A DNA stretch of 57,091 nt, from NCBI GenBank assembly GCA_024640845.1, contig JAHEEE010000018.1, positions 1 through 57,091 on the forward strand, written 5' to 3'. Position numbers and translations under genes: made by a program. Origin of the DNA: Myxococcales bacterium. GTDB taxonomy: Bacteria; Myxococcota_A; Polyangia; Polyangiales; Houyiibacteriaceae. Under the pieces are notes generated by a model, which searched no databases, was not told the DNA's origin, and worked only from the letters and a program-made list of their open reading frames with translations. How positions within the stretch are numbered: position 1 is the first letter of the stretch; each line of letters opens with the position of its first letter. Positions 48,793 to 57,091 of the stretch are shown piece after piece.

Positions 48793-49485
48793 GACTCCGG
48801 CACTCGCAACGGGCAGCGTCAGGACGACACGAAGGCCGTTCGGTGCTCGCGTGCCGGCCGCCACGCGGCCGCCAAAGCGAGAGGCGAGATCCACGAGCTT
48901 CGTGAGGCCGACGCCCGTCTTTGGACGTCGATCGGCTTTCGAAAACGGTGCGAACAACTTCGCGAGCTCCTTCTCGGTGAGGCTGGCACCGTCGTCTTCG
49001 AACGTGAGCACGACTGCGCCAGCGACGACACGGGTCACCACCCGAAGCGAAGAAACGGTGCTCGTCGACGCCATGAACTCCGCGAGCGAGCCAAGCGCGT
49101 CCTGGGCCAGCCACAGATCGAGCTCGACCGCAGGCTCCTCTGCGCTCAAGTCCATCTCGACGGGCTTCCTGACGTTGGACATGGCGTTGGCAACGAGATC
49201 GTTCAGCGACAAGACACGCGAACGGCGCGGATCACCGCCCGCGAGAATCCCGAGGTGCCGCATCAGCTCCCTGCCCTCCTCGGCAGCATCTCTCACCTCA
49301 CTCAGATACTTCTCGAGGCCCGCCGGGTTTGCGAGGTTCTTCTTGGCGAGATGGGCGTTGCCAATGATGACGCCGAGGATATTGTTGACCTCGTGGACGA
49401 CTCCCGCTGCGAGGTCGCGCGCAGCCTGCATTCCCTCGGGATGAAGAATGCCTTTTCCGTCTGGTGGAGGGTCGCCCTCGCCCAT
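48748..49485 (-). CDS. NtrB-type histidine kinase-like protein with variant ATPase site
   Basis: 245 residues. The H-box AAGVVHEVNNILGVIIGN carries the phospho-accepting His in HEVNN, as in NtrB-like kinases. The ATPase domain has the D-box FEDDGASLTEKELAKLF and G2 TGVGLTKLVDLASRFGG. The N-box, normally NxxxNAxxA, reads GSLAEFMAST, without the Mg-binding Asn, so kinase activity may be lost or reduced. No sensor or membrane part is present. It is the last gene of the chemosensory operon, 5 nt after the CheY-like gene. Confidence 0.8.
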   Translation of the reverse strand: MGEGDPPPDGKGILHPEGMQAARDLAAGVVHEVNNILGVIIGNAHLAKKNLANPAGLEKYLSEVRDAAEEGRELMRHLGILAGGDPRRSRVLSLNDLVANAMSNVRKPVEMDLSAEEPAVELDLWLAQDALGSLAEFMASTSTVSSLRVVTRVVAGAVVLTFEDDGASLTEKELAKLFAPFSKADRRPKTGVGLTKLVDLASRFGGRVAAGTRAPNGLRVVLTLPVASAGVSGNGPGVPLSKKRV

Positions 49486-49490
49486 CGCCG

Positions 49491-49865
49491 TCAGACCTCC
49501 AACAGCCTCTTGACCGCGCGGATGACGCGCGGCGCTTGAATCGGTTTTTCGATGTACGCGTTCGCCCCGAGGGCCATCGCACGATCGCGATCGTTGGGTG
49601 CACTCTCGGTCGTGATGATCACGATTGGAGTCTTCTCGTGCCGCGGGTCTCCGCGCACGTGACGAACCAGCTTCAAACCGTCCATGACAGGCATGTTCAC
49701 GTCGGTCACGACCAGATCGAACTGCTGCGTCGCCAGCGCCCGAATCCCCGCAAGGCCGTTCTCGGCCTCCACGACCTCCATACCCGGGATCCGAGCGAGC
49801 GACTCCGCGAGCATGGCGCGCATCGTTTTGGAGTCTTCGACGACGAGGCAGAGGTACTGTCTCAT
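49491..49865 (-). CDS. CheY-like response regulator
   Basis: 124 residues from ATG 49865 (ATG 49877 adds four). It is a single receiver domain: VVEDS acidic pair at 10-11, phospho-acceptor Asp55 in VVTDVNMPVMDG, TTES switch Thr, and Lys in YIEKPI. There is no output domain, so it works through binding, as CheY does. It lies between cheB and the histidine kinase. CheA of the operon or the adjacent kinase could phosphorylate it. Confidence 0.92.
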   Translation of the reverse strand: MRQYLCLVVEDSKTMRAMLAESLARIPGMEVVEAENGLAGIRALATQQFDLVVTDVNMPVMDGLKLVRHVRGDPRHEKTPIVIITTESAPNDRDRAMALGANAYIEKPIQAPRVIRAVKRLLEV

Positions 49866-49913
49866 GGCTCGATCCATCGTACGATAGGAAGGGACACGCT
49901 CAAAGTTCGGACC

Positions 49914-50990
49914 TCATTGTCGATTCGGCCGGGCGAGCTCGGCGATTCGATCGCCCAAAGCCCATATCCCGAGTGATTCATGGCGCACGCCTGCTCGCTG
50001 TACGGCCAGGGGCATTCCGGAGACGACCGCCGTTTCTGGTGCCTCGATCAGGACCTTCCCGCCCCGCTTGGAGATCTCACGGGCGCCGTCGGCACCATCG
50101 TCACCCATACCCGTCAGAACGATACCGATGGCTTTATCGCCAAGGACTCGGGCTGCCGAGCGCAGAAGCCGGTCGACCGAAGGAACGTAGTGCGTACCGA
50201 CATCGGGCGCGACGACGCGGAGGGCGGCGCCCCGGTCGGAGGGCACAATCTCGACGCAGCGCCCCCCAGGACACACGTAGGCGTGCCCCCGAGCCAATCG
50301 CTCGTATTGCTTCGCCTCAGACACCCGGACGACCCCGGTGCGATCCAAGCGATCTGCGAAAGTGCTCGTGAACCTCGGCGGCATGTGTTGCGCAATGACA
50401 ATCGCTGCGTCGATCTCGTCGTGCAGATGGCGAAACATAGTCACGAGCGCACTCGGGCCACCGGTTGACGCGCCGATCACGACGACTTTGTTCGGTGCCC
50501 GCTTGAGGACCGCGGGTTCCCGACGCTGGGTCTGACGAGATCGCGTTTCTGCCTCCGGACGCAAACCTCCGCTGGCGTCGCTTCGAAGCGCCAGCGGCGA
50601 GAGTTGTCGGATGACGCCAACCTTCTCGATGAGCTGGCGCCGGAGGCTCTCGAGGGGAGCTTCGTCATCGAGAGGTTTCGCGAGGAAGTCAATCGCTCCG
50701 AGCTCGAGGGCTCGGAAAATATTCTCCTTTTCCGAACGCCCAGAGACCACGACGACTGGAATCGGGTGGCGGTCCATCAAGAGGTCGAGGAACTCGAATC
50801 CGTCGAGCCGCGGCATCTCGAGATCCAGGGTGATGAAGTCTGGCGGATTCGCTTCGACGATTCGCAACGCCTCTGCGCCGTCGCCCGCCAAGTCGACCCG
50901 CTCGACCCCTTCGATCTCGCCGAGGATCGCCGCGATTGTCCGCCTGTTGAGGGACGAGTCGTCGACGACGAGTGCGTGAAGGGGGCGCAC
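49914..50990 (-). CDS. cheB: Protein-glutamate methylesterase CheB
   Basis: 358 residues from GTG 50990, sharing one base with the cheR stop. The receiver domain has DD at 10-11 and phospho-acceptor Asp56 (TLDLEMPRLDG). After a linker, the methylesterase domain has the catalytic Ser in VVVIGASTGGPSA, His in IVIAQHMPPRF and Asp in LTGMGDDGADGA. It removes methyl groups from chemoreceptor glutamates when phosphorylated by CheA. With CheR it sets adaptation. Confidence 0.97.
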   Translation of the reverse strand: MRPLHALVVDDSSLNRRTIAAILGEIEGVERVDLAGDGAEALRIVEANPPDFITLDLEMPRLDGFEFLDLLMDRHPIPVVVVSGRSEKENIFRALELGAIDFLAKPLDDEAPLESLRRQLIEKVGVIRQLSPLALRSDASGGLRPEAETRSRQTQRREPAVLKRAPNKVVVIGASTGGPSALVTMFRHLHDEIDAAIVIAQHMPPRFTSTFADRLDRTGVVRVSEAKQYERLARGHAYVCPGGRCVEIVPSDRGAALRVVAPDVGTHYVPSVDRLLRSAARVLGDKAIGIVLTGMGDDGADGAREISKRGGKVLIEAPETAVVSGMPLAVQRAGVRHESLGIWALGDRIAELARPNRQ

Positions 50991-51871
50991 TAGACCCTCC
51001 TCGGAGGGAGGTCCGTGTAAGGAACCGGACGTCGGTAAACGATGTCGGTAGTGAGCTGCGCGATTTCGAACGCCGTACTCGAACGGAGCAGCGATTCGCT
51101 GTGCCCGAGCAGCAGATAGCCTCCTCGGTGCAACCGCTGGTAGATGGTATCGAGCACCTTCCGGCGCGAGGCGTCATCGAAATAGATGAGGACATTCCTG
51201 CAGAACGTGACGTCGACGCGCCCGACGATCGCGGATCGACGCTGATTCATGAGGTTGAGATGGCCGAAGTGGCACATCGACCGAATGCGCGGATGCACCT
51301 GCCGCCCTTCGTCGGTCTCGATGAAATAGCGCTGGTAGTCTGGAATCATCGCCCTGAAGCTCGCCGAGCCGTAGGTAGCGTCGCGAGCCTTGTGAAGGAC
51401 TCGCCGAGAGATGTCGTTGCCGAACACTCGCACGTCCCATCCATCGAAGAGCCGGGTCGCATCGATGAGCATTGCGATCGTGTAGACCTCTTCGCCACTC
51501 GAGCATCCGGCGCTCCATACATCGAGCCGCTTGGCCCCGCGTGCGAGCGCGCGCGCACGCACGATCGGTAGGATCTCGTCTGTGAAAGCGCGAAGCTGGT
51601 ACGCTTCACGAAAAAAGTAGGTCTCGTTGGTGGTGAGCACTTCGGCGGCGGCTTCGAGCTCCGCCTGGGCCTTCGGATGATACTGGAGGTAGCGGTAGTA
51701 CTCGTCGAAGGTTTCGATCCCGAGATCGCGAAGACGCTCGCGAAGCCGTCTCTCGACGATATAGGCCGAGTCGTCGGCGAAGTAGATACCGCAGAACTGG
51801 TTCACCAGGTCGCGAAGAAGGCGGAAGTCCTGCAGGCTGAGCCGCGGCCCCGCATCGTGAAGCAGCGTCAC
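50990..51871 (-). CDS. cheR: Chemoreceptor methyltransferase CheR
   Basis: 293 residues from GTG 51871, which follows GGGAG by 8 nt and the HEAT stop by one base; GTG 51895 would overlap the HEAT gene. The N-terminal helical domain has LNxYF-like LTTNETYFFRE. The SAM domain has VWSAGCSSGEEVYTIAML, GNDISRRVLHKARDATYG and the Asn of the motif in DVTFCRNVLIYFD. It methylates receptor glutamates with SAM. No receptor gene is inside the window. Confidence 0.96.
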   Translation of the reverse strand: MTLLHDAGPRLSLQDFRLLRDLVNQFCGIYFADDSAYIVERRLRERLRDLGIETFDEYYRYLQYHPKAQAELEAAAEVLTTNETYFFREAYQLRAFTDEILPIVRARALARGAKRLDVWSAGCSSGEEVYTIAMLIDATRLFDGWDVRVFGNDISRRVLHKARDATYGSASFRAMIPDYQRYFIETDEGRQVHPRIRSMCHFGHLNLMNQRRSAIVGRVDVTFCRNVLIYFDDASRRKVLDTIYQRLHRGGYLLLGHSESLLRSSTAFEIAQLTTDIVYRRPVPYTDLPPRRV

Positions 51872-51872
51872 G

Positions 51873-53897
51873 TCAGCTCCCGAGCCGGAGGCCACTCTCG
51901 ATGGCGTGCCTCACCATGGTGTCCTTCTCGCCAGCCAGCGCACTCGTCAGAAGATCACGTGTGCGGGCCGTGCCGAGCTCGACCAGGAGTTTGATCGCGA
52001 GCATTCGAACGTTCCACGCCGGGTGCTCCAAGCCGCGCCCGACGAATTGCTCGGCGTCACGCTCGGGCAACGTTCGTGCAGCGCGAAGGCCCGCTTGGAA
52101 GACCTCGTCGTCCGGGTGGGTGAGTGCGCGTCCAACCGCAGCGGCGACAGCGTCGTCGCCGAGCCAGGCAAGCGCGTCGAGCGCGGCGGCCACGACAACG
52201 GGCTCTTCATCTTCGAGGAGCTCCCGTATCCGCGGAATCGCGTTGCTCGCGTCCCGCCTGCCGAGGGCGAGCGCCGCCTCGGCCCGAATCGGCGCGAACG
52301 GAGAGTCCAGCGCCGTCCGAAGCGGGGTGTTTGCTTCCGTCGTAGTCATCTGACCAAGCGTTCGTACGGCGGCGATCTGCACGTCGATGTCTTCGTCGGC
52401 AACCGCATACCCGACCAACTGCGCGACATCAGTCGCGTTCGCCATGGCCAGTGCCTGGACCACCGCCCGCCGGGTTCGGGGGTTCCCGCTGTGCAACCCT
52501 TGCTTGAGTACCTCGACGGCCCCCTCCGAGTCGAGCCGCGACAGAACCTGCGCGATGTCGGCCCCTCCGGGTCCGTCGAGGTCCGCCTGCCGAAGGGCAT
52601 CTTCGACTGCTTCGGGAACCTTCTTGGCGAGCGCCTCGAGGGCAGCCGTCGCCGCGGCCCGGACCTCGTGCGACGGGCTGCTCAGACACTCGACGAGCGC
52701 GCGGCAGTCACGAGGGTCACCCCACCACTGCAAGCTCTGCGCCGCGGCAGCGCGTACAGCATCACCGGCGTCGGTCAGATCCCGTTCGATCAGACTCCGA
52801 ATTCGATCGCGGGTGCCGTGAGGTACATCCTCGATGTAGTTGTGGCTGAGCTCCGAGGCGAGCTCGAGCGCGATGGCCCACACTCGCGGCTCAGCGCGCC
52901 GGAGCATGAGCAGCGGATCGATGACGCTTGCGCCCCAGTTCCGCAACGCCTCGACCGATTCCGGTCCCGCGACATCGTCGGCGACGGCTTGGATGACCGC
53001 CTCGAGGGAGCTCTCGTCTCGGCAGAGGACAGCAAGATAAGCGGCGCCATGGCGGGTGGCGGTGTCGCCGTGATAGAGGGCCTCATGGAGGGCGAGGCGG
53101 AACGATTCGTTCGATGCGCTCAAACGCTCGATGAGCTCGGGCCGAGCCTCATCGACGGCATGGGCGAGCTCGGCAATGGCGCGAAGGGCAGCGGCAGAGG
53201 TTTGCGGAGAGGCATCCATCGCAAGCTCCAGGAGAAATTCGAGCGCCTCGGGCTCGCCCGTTCGTCCAAGGAGCTCTGCGGAGATCCGCCGCACGAGTGC
53301 GTCTTCGACCGCCGGCTTCACCTCTTCCCACGGCACGCAGGTCCCCAAGCGCGTCAGTCCTTCGACGACGGCGATTCGGAGGAACCGATCGGACGCCGAA
53401 AGCCGCTCGCGAAGCAAAGCCTCGGCGCGAGCGCCGCCGATGGACACCAATGCTTCGACGGCAGCCGCAGCAGCGTTTGCGTCATCGCCGCTTATGAGAC
53501 CTTCGAGATTGTCGACCATCTGCGGGTCGCGGGTCTTTCCCATCGCTTCGATGAGAAACTTTCGACTTCCGGCGTCTGCCCGCTCGCAAGCGCGAGCGAA
53601 CTCCGTCGCCCTTCCCTGCGCGACCATGCCAAGCACTTCGATGGCAGCGTTTCGAAGGCCGATGTTATCTGTATCGACGACCCGCGTGAGAAGCGCCTCG
53701 ATCAGAGGGCCCCTTTCGCGAGTCTGCCCTGCAAGCGAGATTGCCTCGCGCCGAACTCGCCAGTCCGAATCGGAAAGAGCCTCGAGGATTTGAGTGAGCG
53801 GCGTCCCTTGGGGTCGCAGACTCATCTTGTATACAGCCTGGCGCCGAACATCGGGATCGGCCGAGTGGAGCGCTAGCTCGAGCTGATCGCTGCTCAC
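51873..53897 (-). CDS. HEAT-repeat protein of the chemosensory operon
   Basis: 674 residues from GTG 53897, overlapping the CheW stop. It consists of about 17-20 HEAT/PBS-lyase-type repeats (patterns such as WRVRREAISLAGQ, RTRRAVVQALAMA, APIRAEAALALG) from end to end, without other domains or membrane segments. In Myxococcus the Che7 system contains a HEAT-repeat protein, Cpc7, as a downstream target, so this may be a chemosensory output protein binding the CheY-like protein or CheW. A scaffold role is also possible. Confidence 0.85.
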   Translation of the reverse strand: MSSDQLELALHSADPDVRRQAVYKMSLRPQGTPLTQILEALSDSDWRVRREAISLAGQTRERGPLIEALLTRVVDTDNIGLRNAAIEVLGMVAQGRATEFARACERADAGSRKFLIEAMGKTRDPQMVDNLEGLISGDDANAAAAAVEALVSIGGARAEALLRERLSASDRFLRIAVVEGLTRLGTCVPWEEVKPAVEDALVRRISAELLGRTGEPEALEFLLELAMDASPQTSAAALRAIAELAHAVDEARPELIERLSASNESFRLALHEALYHGDTATRHGAAYLAVLCRDESSLEAVIQAVADDVAGPESVEALRNWGASVIDPLLMLRRAEPRVWAIALELASELSHNYIEDVPHGTRDRIRSLIERDLTDAGDAVRAAAAQSLQWWGDPRDCRALVECLSSPSHEVRAAATAALEALAKKVPEAVEDALRQADLDGPGGADIAQVLSRLDSEGAVEVLKQGLHSGNPRTRRAVVQALAMANATDVAQLVGYAVADEDIDVQIAAVRTLGQMTTTEANTPLRTALDSPFAPIRAEAALALGRRDASNAIPRIRELLEDEEPVVVAAALDALAWLGDDAVAAAVGRALTHPDDEVFQAGLRAARTLPERDAEQFVGRGLEHPAWNVRMLAIKLLVELGTARTRDLLTSALAGEKDTMVRHAIESGLRLGS

Positions 53898-54394
53898 GGC
53901 GCCCCCGAGGGAAGATACGAAAGCTCGTCCGAGGGGATCTGCATCGCAGGCCCGGCCAAACGAGTGGCATCGAGAAGAAAGACCAGACGCTCTTCGTGTC
54001 GGTAAGCCGTGGTGATGCCGCGCTCGCGATGCCGCTCGTCCAACACCGGAACGCGACGTTCCCGGTGCTCCGCGGACGAAAACACGTCGAGCACCGCGTC
54101 CACGACGACGCCGACCAACCGCGCTCCGGCATCCAAGATGATCCACTTGGTTCGCCGGCTCGGCTGCGCGGGCGACAAACCGAAGAAGCGGCGAAGATCG
54201 ACCACGGGAACCACGTCGTCCCTGTAGTCGGAAACTCCAAGGATGAATTCGCGCTCTCGTGGGAGCTCGATAATCGGGAGTGGGTTCACGATCTCGCGGA
54301 TGCGGTCGACATCGAGCGCGTAGAGCACACCATCGACCTCGACTCGAACGAGGTCTTTGGAAAGCGTTGCGCTATATGCTCGTCCACCACCCAC
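53894..54394 (-). CDS. cheW: CheW-like coupling protein (second copy)
   Basis: 166 residues, GTG start after the previous TAG by 1 nt. CheW fold: LVRVEVDGVLYALDVDRIRE, ILGVSDYRDDVVPVVDLRRFF, VGVVVDAVLDVF and a final ERLVFLLDATRL. It couples receptor to CheA. It differs clearly from the first CheW of the operon, so they may serve different arrays or complexes. Its stop overlaps the HEAT start. Confidence 0.92.
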   Translation of the reverse strand: MGGGRAYSATLSKDLVRVEVDGVLYALDVDRIREIVNPLPIIELPREREFILGVSDYRDDVVPVVDLRRFFGLSPAQPSRRTKWIILDAGARLVGVVVDAVLDVFSSAEHRERRVPVLDERHRERGITTAYRHEERLVFLLDATRLAGPAMQIPSDELSYLPSGAP

Positions 54395-54395
54395 A

Positions 54396-54884
54396 CTAGC
54401 CTCCGAACAACGACACCGGGTCGATCAAGATCAGCATTCTTTCGCCACCCTTGGGACCGGCGGCCACTCGCCCGACGCCCACGACGTACTCGGACAGCTC
54501 AGCGCTCATCGCACTGGCATACTCGATGTGCTCGGGCTCCATTCGGTACACCTGAATCACGCGATCGACCGCCACTCCGATGAGCTCCTCGCCGTTGTCG
54601 ACCAGCAGGACCCGACCGTAAGTCGGGCCCTGGTCGACATCGAGGTTCAACACCTTCGGGAGATCCAGCAACGTGATGATCTGGCCCCGGACCGAGATGA
54701 CCCCGATAACCGACTCCGGCGCACGTGGCACTTCCGCGATGGGCGGCGGTACGAGGATCTCTCTGACCGCCGAAAGTGGAAACCCGTAGACCTCGTCGCC
54801 AGTTACCACCGCCAACACAGCTACCGCACCGGTTTCGCTCGTCGGGTCGGGCGCGAGCGTCGCCTTCCTGCGAGACGGAATCAT
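54396..54884 (-). CDS. cheW: CheW-like coupling protein (first copy)
   Basis: 162 residues from ATG 54884, overlapping the cheA stop (ATGA). The first ~20 residues are polar. The CheW domain then runs VLAVVTGDEVYGFPLSAVRE, VIGVISVRGQIITLLDLPKV and LIGVAVDRVIQVYRM, ending in RMLILIDPVSLF. It links CheA to receptors. Tandem cheW genes next to cheA are unusual outside complex chemosensory systems. Confidence 0.93.
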   Translation of the reverse strand: MIPSRRKATLAPDPTSETGAVAVLAVVTGDEVYGFPLSAVREILVPPPIAEVPRAPESVIGVISVRGQIITLLDLPKVLNLDVDQGPTYGRVLLVDNGEELIGVAVDRVIQVYRMEPEHIEYASAMSAELSEYVVGVGRVAAGPKGGERMLILIDPVSLFGG

Positions 54885-56953
54885 GGGCGGCTCTCCAACG
54901 CTCGCACTCTCTCCGCTCCGTCGAAGTACTCGGCGAACAAGGCCGGCGCATCTAGCACCAGCGCAACCTGCTGGTCGCCTAGGTCGGTAGCGCCCGCAAA
55001 ACCACTGACACTGGACAAGCTCTTGCCGAGTGACTTGATGAACACATCCTGTTGCCCGTGAAGCTCGTCCACGACGAACCCGAGCTCGCGATTACCCATT
55101 GCGCCGACGACGACGAAACGCCCTCCTTGGTTTTTCGCGCCGCGAAAGCCAAAGAGGCGCGCAAGGTCACAAATCGCCAACGTCTCACCGCGCAGGCTGA
55201 TCACTTCGCGACCCTGGATCGTGCGCACCTGACTCGGCATGTAGGGAATCGCCTCACGCACCGCTGTAATCGGAAGCGCGAACGTCCTTCCAGCGACGAT
55301 TACGATGAGGGCGCGAATGATCGCGAGCGTGATGGGAAGGGTGATCGTGATCTTGGTTCCGATGTCGCGCTCGCTCGCGATCGAGATCATCCCACCCATC
55401 CGAAGGATGTTGGTCTTGACCACGTCCATCCCGACGCCCCGGCCGGACATGTCGGTGACCTCAGCGCTAGTGCTCAAGCCAGGCAAGAACACTAGATTCA
55501 GCATCTCTTGCCGGCTGAGCTCGTCGCTGACGTCTGGAGAAAGCAAGCCACGGGCAATCGCGGCGTCGCGAAGCTTGTGCGGGTTCATGCCGCTGCCATC
55601 GTCCTCGACCTCGATCACGACGCTGCTGCCCTTGTGATAAGCGTTGAGCGCCAGCGTCCCTTCGTTCGGTTTGTCCGCGACTTGTCGATGTGAAGCGGGT
55701 TCGATGCCATGATCGATGGCGTTTCTCACGAGGTGCATCAGCGGGTCAGTGAGCTCTTCAACGATGAGCTTGTCGACTTCGGTATCGGCGCCGGTGACGA
55801 CTAGCCGAACCTGCTTATCGTGCTCGCGCGCAGCCTGACGAACGATGCGCGCGAGCTTGTTGAAGACCTGACCGAGCGGGACCATGCGAACGTCGAGGAT
55901 CCCTGTGCGAAGCTCGGAGAGTTGTCGCTCGAAGGTACGACCGATCCGATCGAGATCCATCATCGACTGCCGGTATGGGCTCTCGACTTGAAAGCGGTCG
56001 ACGATCCGGGTGACCGCACTTCGTACCAGAGCAAGCTCGCCCACGACGTTCATCAGGTGGTCCAGCTTTCGGATGTCGACTCGCACCGAATTCGCGACGG
56101 ATCGAGCCGAAGCCTGGCTGGCGTCCTCTCCGGTCGGCGCGTGCATGCTGGGCGGCGCTGCGGGAATCGAGGTTAGCTGCGGCGGAAGCGTCTGCAGATG
56201 AGTCCTCTCCGCGATGCGTTCGACGACCCCGTAACGAGCCTCGAAGAGTGTCTTCAAATCCCGCTCCGAAAGGCGGCTTGCCAGGAGAACGACGAGCTCG
56301 ATCGTGTCGTCATTGCCACCCTCCATGCTCGGAAGATACGTGATGATCTCCGCCTCATCGCGCGCGTCCGCGCGCAGGCTCTCGATGGAGTCGTCGATGG
56401 CAGTGAGATCGAATGCGGCACGGAGGCGGTAGAGCTGGAGCCCCTCTCGAATGCACGCGCGAAGCCGGTGCTCCTCGTACTCGGTCAACACCGAGAGGAC
56501 GGCTGCGTCGATCGAGTACTTGTCGAGGGGGTCGCCGACCTCCGCTGAGGGTGCGATGCCGATCGAGCGAAGCGCGGCGATGTACGCTTGCACGCCAGCG
56601 TCCTCAAGGGGCGATTGCGGGTCGTCGAGCACGAGGAGCTTCTGAAATCGCTCGACGGAGTCGAACAACGCATCGAGGAGCTCTTGGCCCAACATCGTGC
56701 GTCCAAGCCGAAGATCGTCGAGCAAGTCCTCGAGGGCATGAGCCACCGCCCCAACGTGCTTGTAACCAAACATCCCGGCGATGCCCTTCAGGGTATGTAC
56801 GCTTCGGAAGATCTCGTTGATGAGCGCGGGATCCGTTCGCTCTTCACGTCGATGCGCTTCGTCCAGCAGCAACAGATCGCGCGACAATGCCTCGACGAGC
56901 TCTTGGGCTTCTGCCAGGAACTCCTGTTGGACATTGTCGCGCGGATCGCTCAC
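54881..56953 (-). CDS. cheA: Chemotaxis histidine kinase CheA
   Basis: 690 residues, GTG start overlapping the upstream stop. P1/Hpt domain: phospho-His53 in RSVHTLKGIAGMFGY. A ~150-residue middle part (P2-like region) precedes the dimerisation domain near residue 300 (VRVDIRKLDHLMNVVGELA). The ATPase core has MHLVRNAIDHGIEP (N-box), VEDDGSGMNPHKL (D-box) and MSGRGVGMDVVKTNI (G-box). A CheW-type P5 domain ends it. All motifs are intact. It phosphorylates the CheY-like proteins and CheB. Operon order is CheY-CheA-CheW-CheW-HEAT-CheR-CheB-CheY-kinase. Confidence 0.97.
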   Translation of the reverse strand: MSDPRDNVQQEFLAEAQELVEALSRDLLLLDEAHRREERTDPALINEIFRSVHTLKGIAGMFGYKHVGAVAHALEDLLDDLRLGRTMLGQELLDALFDSVERFQKLLVLDDPQSPLEDAGVQAYIAALRSIGIAPSAEVGDPLDKYSIDAAVLSVLTEYEEHRLRACIREGLQLYRLRAAFDLTAIDDSIESLRADARDEAEIITYLPSMEGGNDDTIELVVLLASRLSERDLKTLFEARYGVVERIAERTHLQTLPPQLTSIPAAPPSMHAPTGEDASQASARSVANSVRVDIRKLDHLMNVVGELALVRSAVTRIVDRFQVESPYRQSMMDLDRIGRTFERQLSELRTGILDVRMVPLGQVFNKLARIVRQAAREHDKQVRLVVTGADTEVDKLIVEELTDPLMHLVRNAIDHGIEPASHRQVADKPNEGTLALNAYHKGSSVVIEVEDDGSGMNPHKLRDAAIARGLLSPDVSDELSRQEMLNLVFLPGLSTSAEVTDMSGRGVGMDVVKTNILRMGGMISIASERDIGTKITITLPITLAIIRALIVIVAGRTFALPITAVREAIPYMPSQVRTIQGREVISLRGETLAICDLARLFGFRGAKNQGGRFVVVGAMGNRELGFVVDELHGQQDVFIKSLGKSLSSVSGFAGATDLGDQQVALVLDAPALFAEYFDGAERVRALESRP

Positions 56954-57091
56954 AGCAGCGCCTCGTCGGCGGCACCGATCAAGGAACTGATGAGCGTCCT
57001 GAGCTCATCTACCTCGAACGGTTTCTGCAAGAACGCGTCGGCCCCAAGTTCGATGCCGCGCTTGGCGTCGGGCCCATCAACCTGCGTGCTG
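56950..57091 (-). CDS. CheY-like response regulator, C-terminal part (cut by window edge)
   Basis: 47 codons of a frame that continues past the window end. It reads GPDAKRGIELGADAFLQKPF and EVDELRTLISSLIGAADE, the last helix and strand of a receiver domain with the conserved Lys-Pro of KPF. The stop TGA overlaps the cheA GTG start by 4 nt. It is the first visible gene of the chemosensory operon. The phospho-acceptor Asp would lie outside the window. Confidence 0.85.
   Translation of the reverse strand, partial: STQVDGPDAKRGIELGADAFLQKPFEVDELRTLISSLIGAADEALL

Noticed and set aside
51906-53876. 656-codon frame on the plus strand
   Set aside because: It is antisense to the HEAT-repeat gene, caused by codon periodicity in GC-rich repeats. 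No motif is visible.

Overview
The window looks like chromosomal DNA of a high-GC deltaproteobacterial or Myxococcota-type bacterium. Pointers are a GltJ/AgmX-like zinc-finger/GYF/TonB-C protein, a chemosensory operon carrying a HEAT-repeat protein, several short Cys-rich lipoproteins of the kind common in myxobacteria, and a membrane-anchored NtrC-like protein. The assignment rests on gene content only. Genes are dense, ATGA/GTGA stop-start overlaps are frequent, and I see no rRNA, CRISPR array, phage or transposase gene.

Layout. 1-4.6 kb: tRNA-Thr(TGT), a lipoprotein, a PilZ-like/diguanylate cyclase pair, a TetR regulator, a Kazal-type lipoprotein and an SDR enzyme. 4.6-6.65 kb: etfBA with a good sigma70 promoter, an overlapping inverted repeat and a terminator. 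6.7-9.1 kb: a zinc-ribbon membrane protein and the GltJ-like protein. 9.2-12.1 kb: pepA, a small protein plus ComEA-like pair, and a GNAT. 18.5-12.1 kb (minus): a long probable operon of transaldolase, NAD kinase, an SdhC-like membrane protein, an ABC-2 permease, a TPR-like membrane protein, murA, hisG and miaE. 18.6-21.6 kb: cell-envelope proteins, including two genes under 60 codons. 21.7-24 kb: era-der. 24-26.4 kb: an RlmN-family enzyme, two hotdog thioesterases and a PIN-like protein. 26.5-30.3 kb: two MDR oxidoreductases flanking an LMW-phosphatase/fructosamine-kinase pair and a CbiX-like protein. 30.3-36.4 kb: two related HEAT proteins around a HAD enzyme and a degenerate sigma54-activator-like membrane protein. 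36.4-38.3 kb: rsmE, prmA and a small membrane protein.

38.26-39.14 kb is a repeat-rich gap. It holds three 80-bp tandem repeats, two copies of a 112-bp repeat, and a ~184-bp element with a 22-bp perfect inverted repeat enclosing two further hairpins. This is the most unusual non-coding feature of the window. It precedes an XRE-type regulator with a near-perfect 20-bp palindrome next to its start codon. 39.5-45.8 kb holds trpBA, an acyltransferase whose C-terminus is made of a simple hexamer repeat, a Tat-signal protein with a GMC oxidoreductase, a secreted CPHC-repeat protein and trpF. 45.9-48.8 kb is korAB. 48.7-57.1 kb (minus) is a chemosensory operon: CheY-like (cut by the window edge), CheA, CheW, CheW, HEAT protein, CheR, CheB, CheY-like, histidine kinase.

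Working links. EtfBA carries electrons from acyl-CoA or similar dehydrogenases, and KorAB makes or uses reduced ferredoxin at 2-oxoglutarate. The phosphatase/fructosamine-kinase pair suggests protein deglycation. C-di-GMP signalling is represented by the GGDEF and PilZ-like genes and possibly by the GspE-N-like domain of the large HEAT protein. Three repeat families (palindrome, GGTTTAGTTA and GACGCT hexamer) recur between genes, and one of them has entered a coding sequence.
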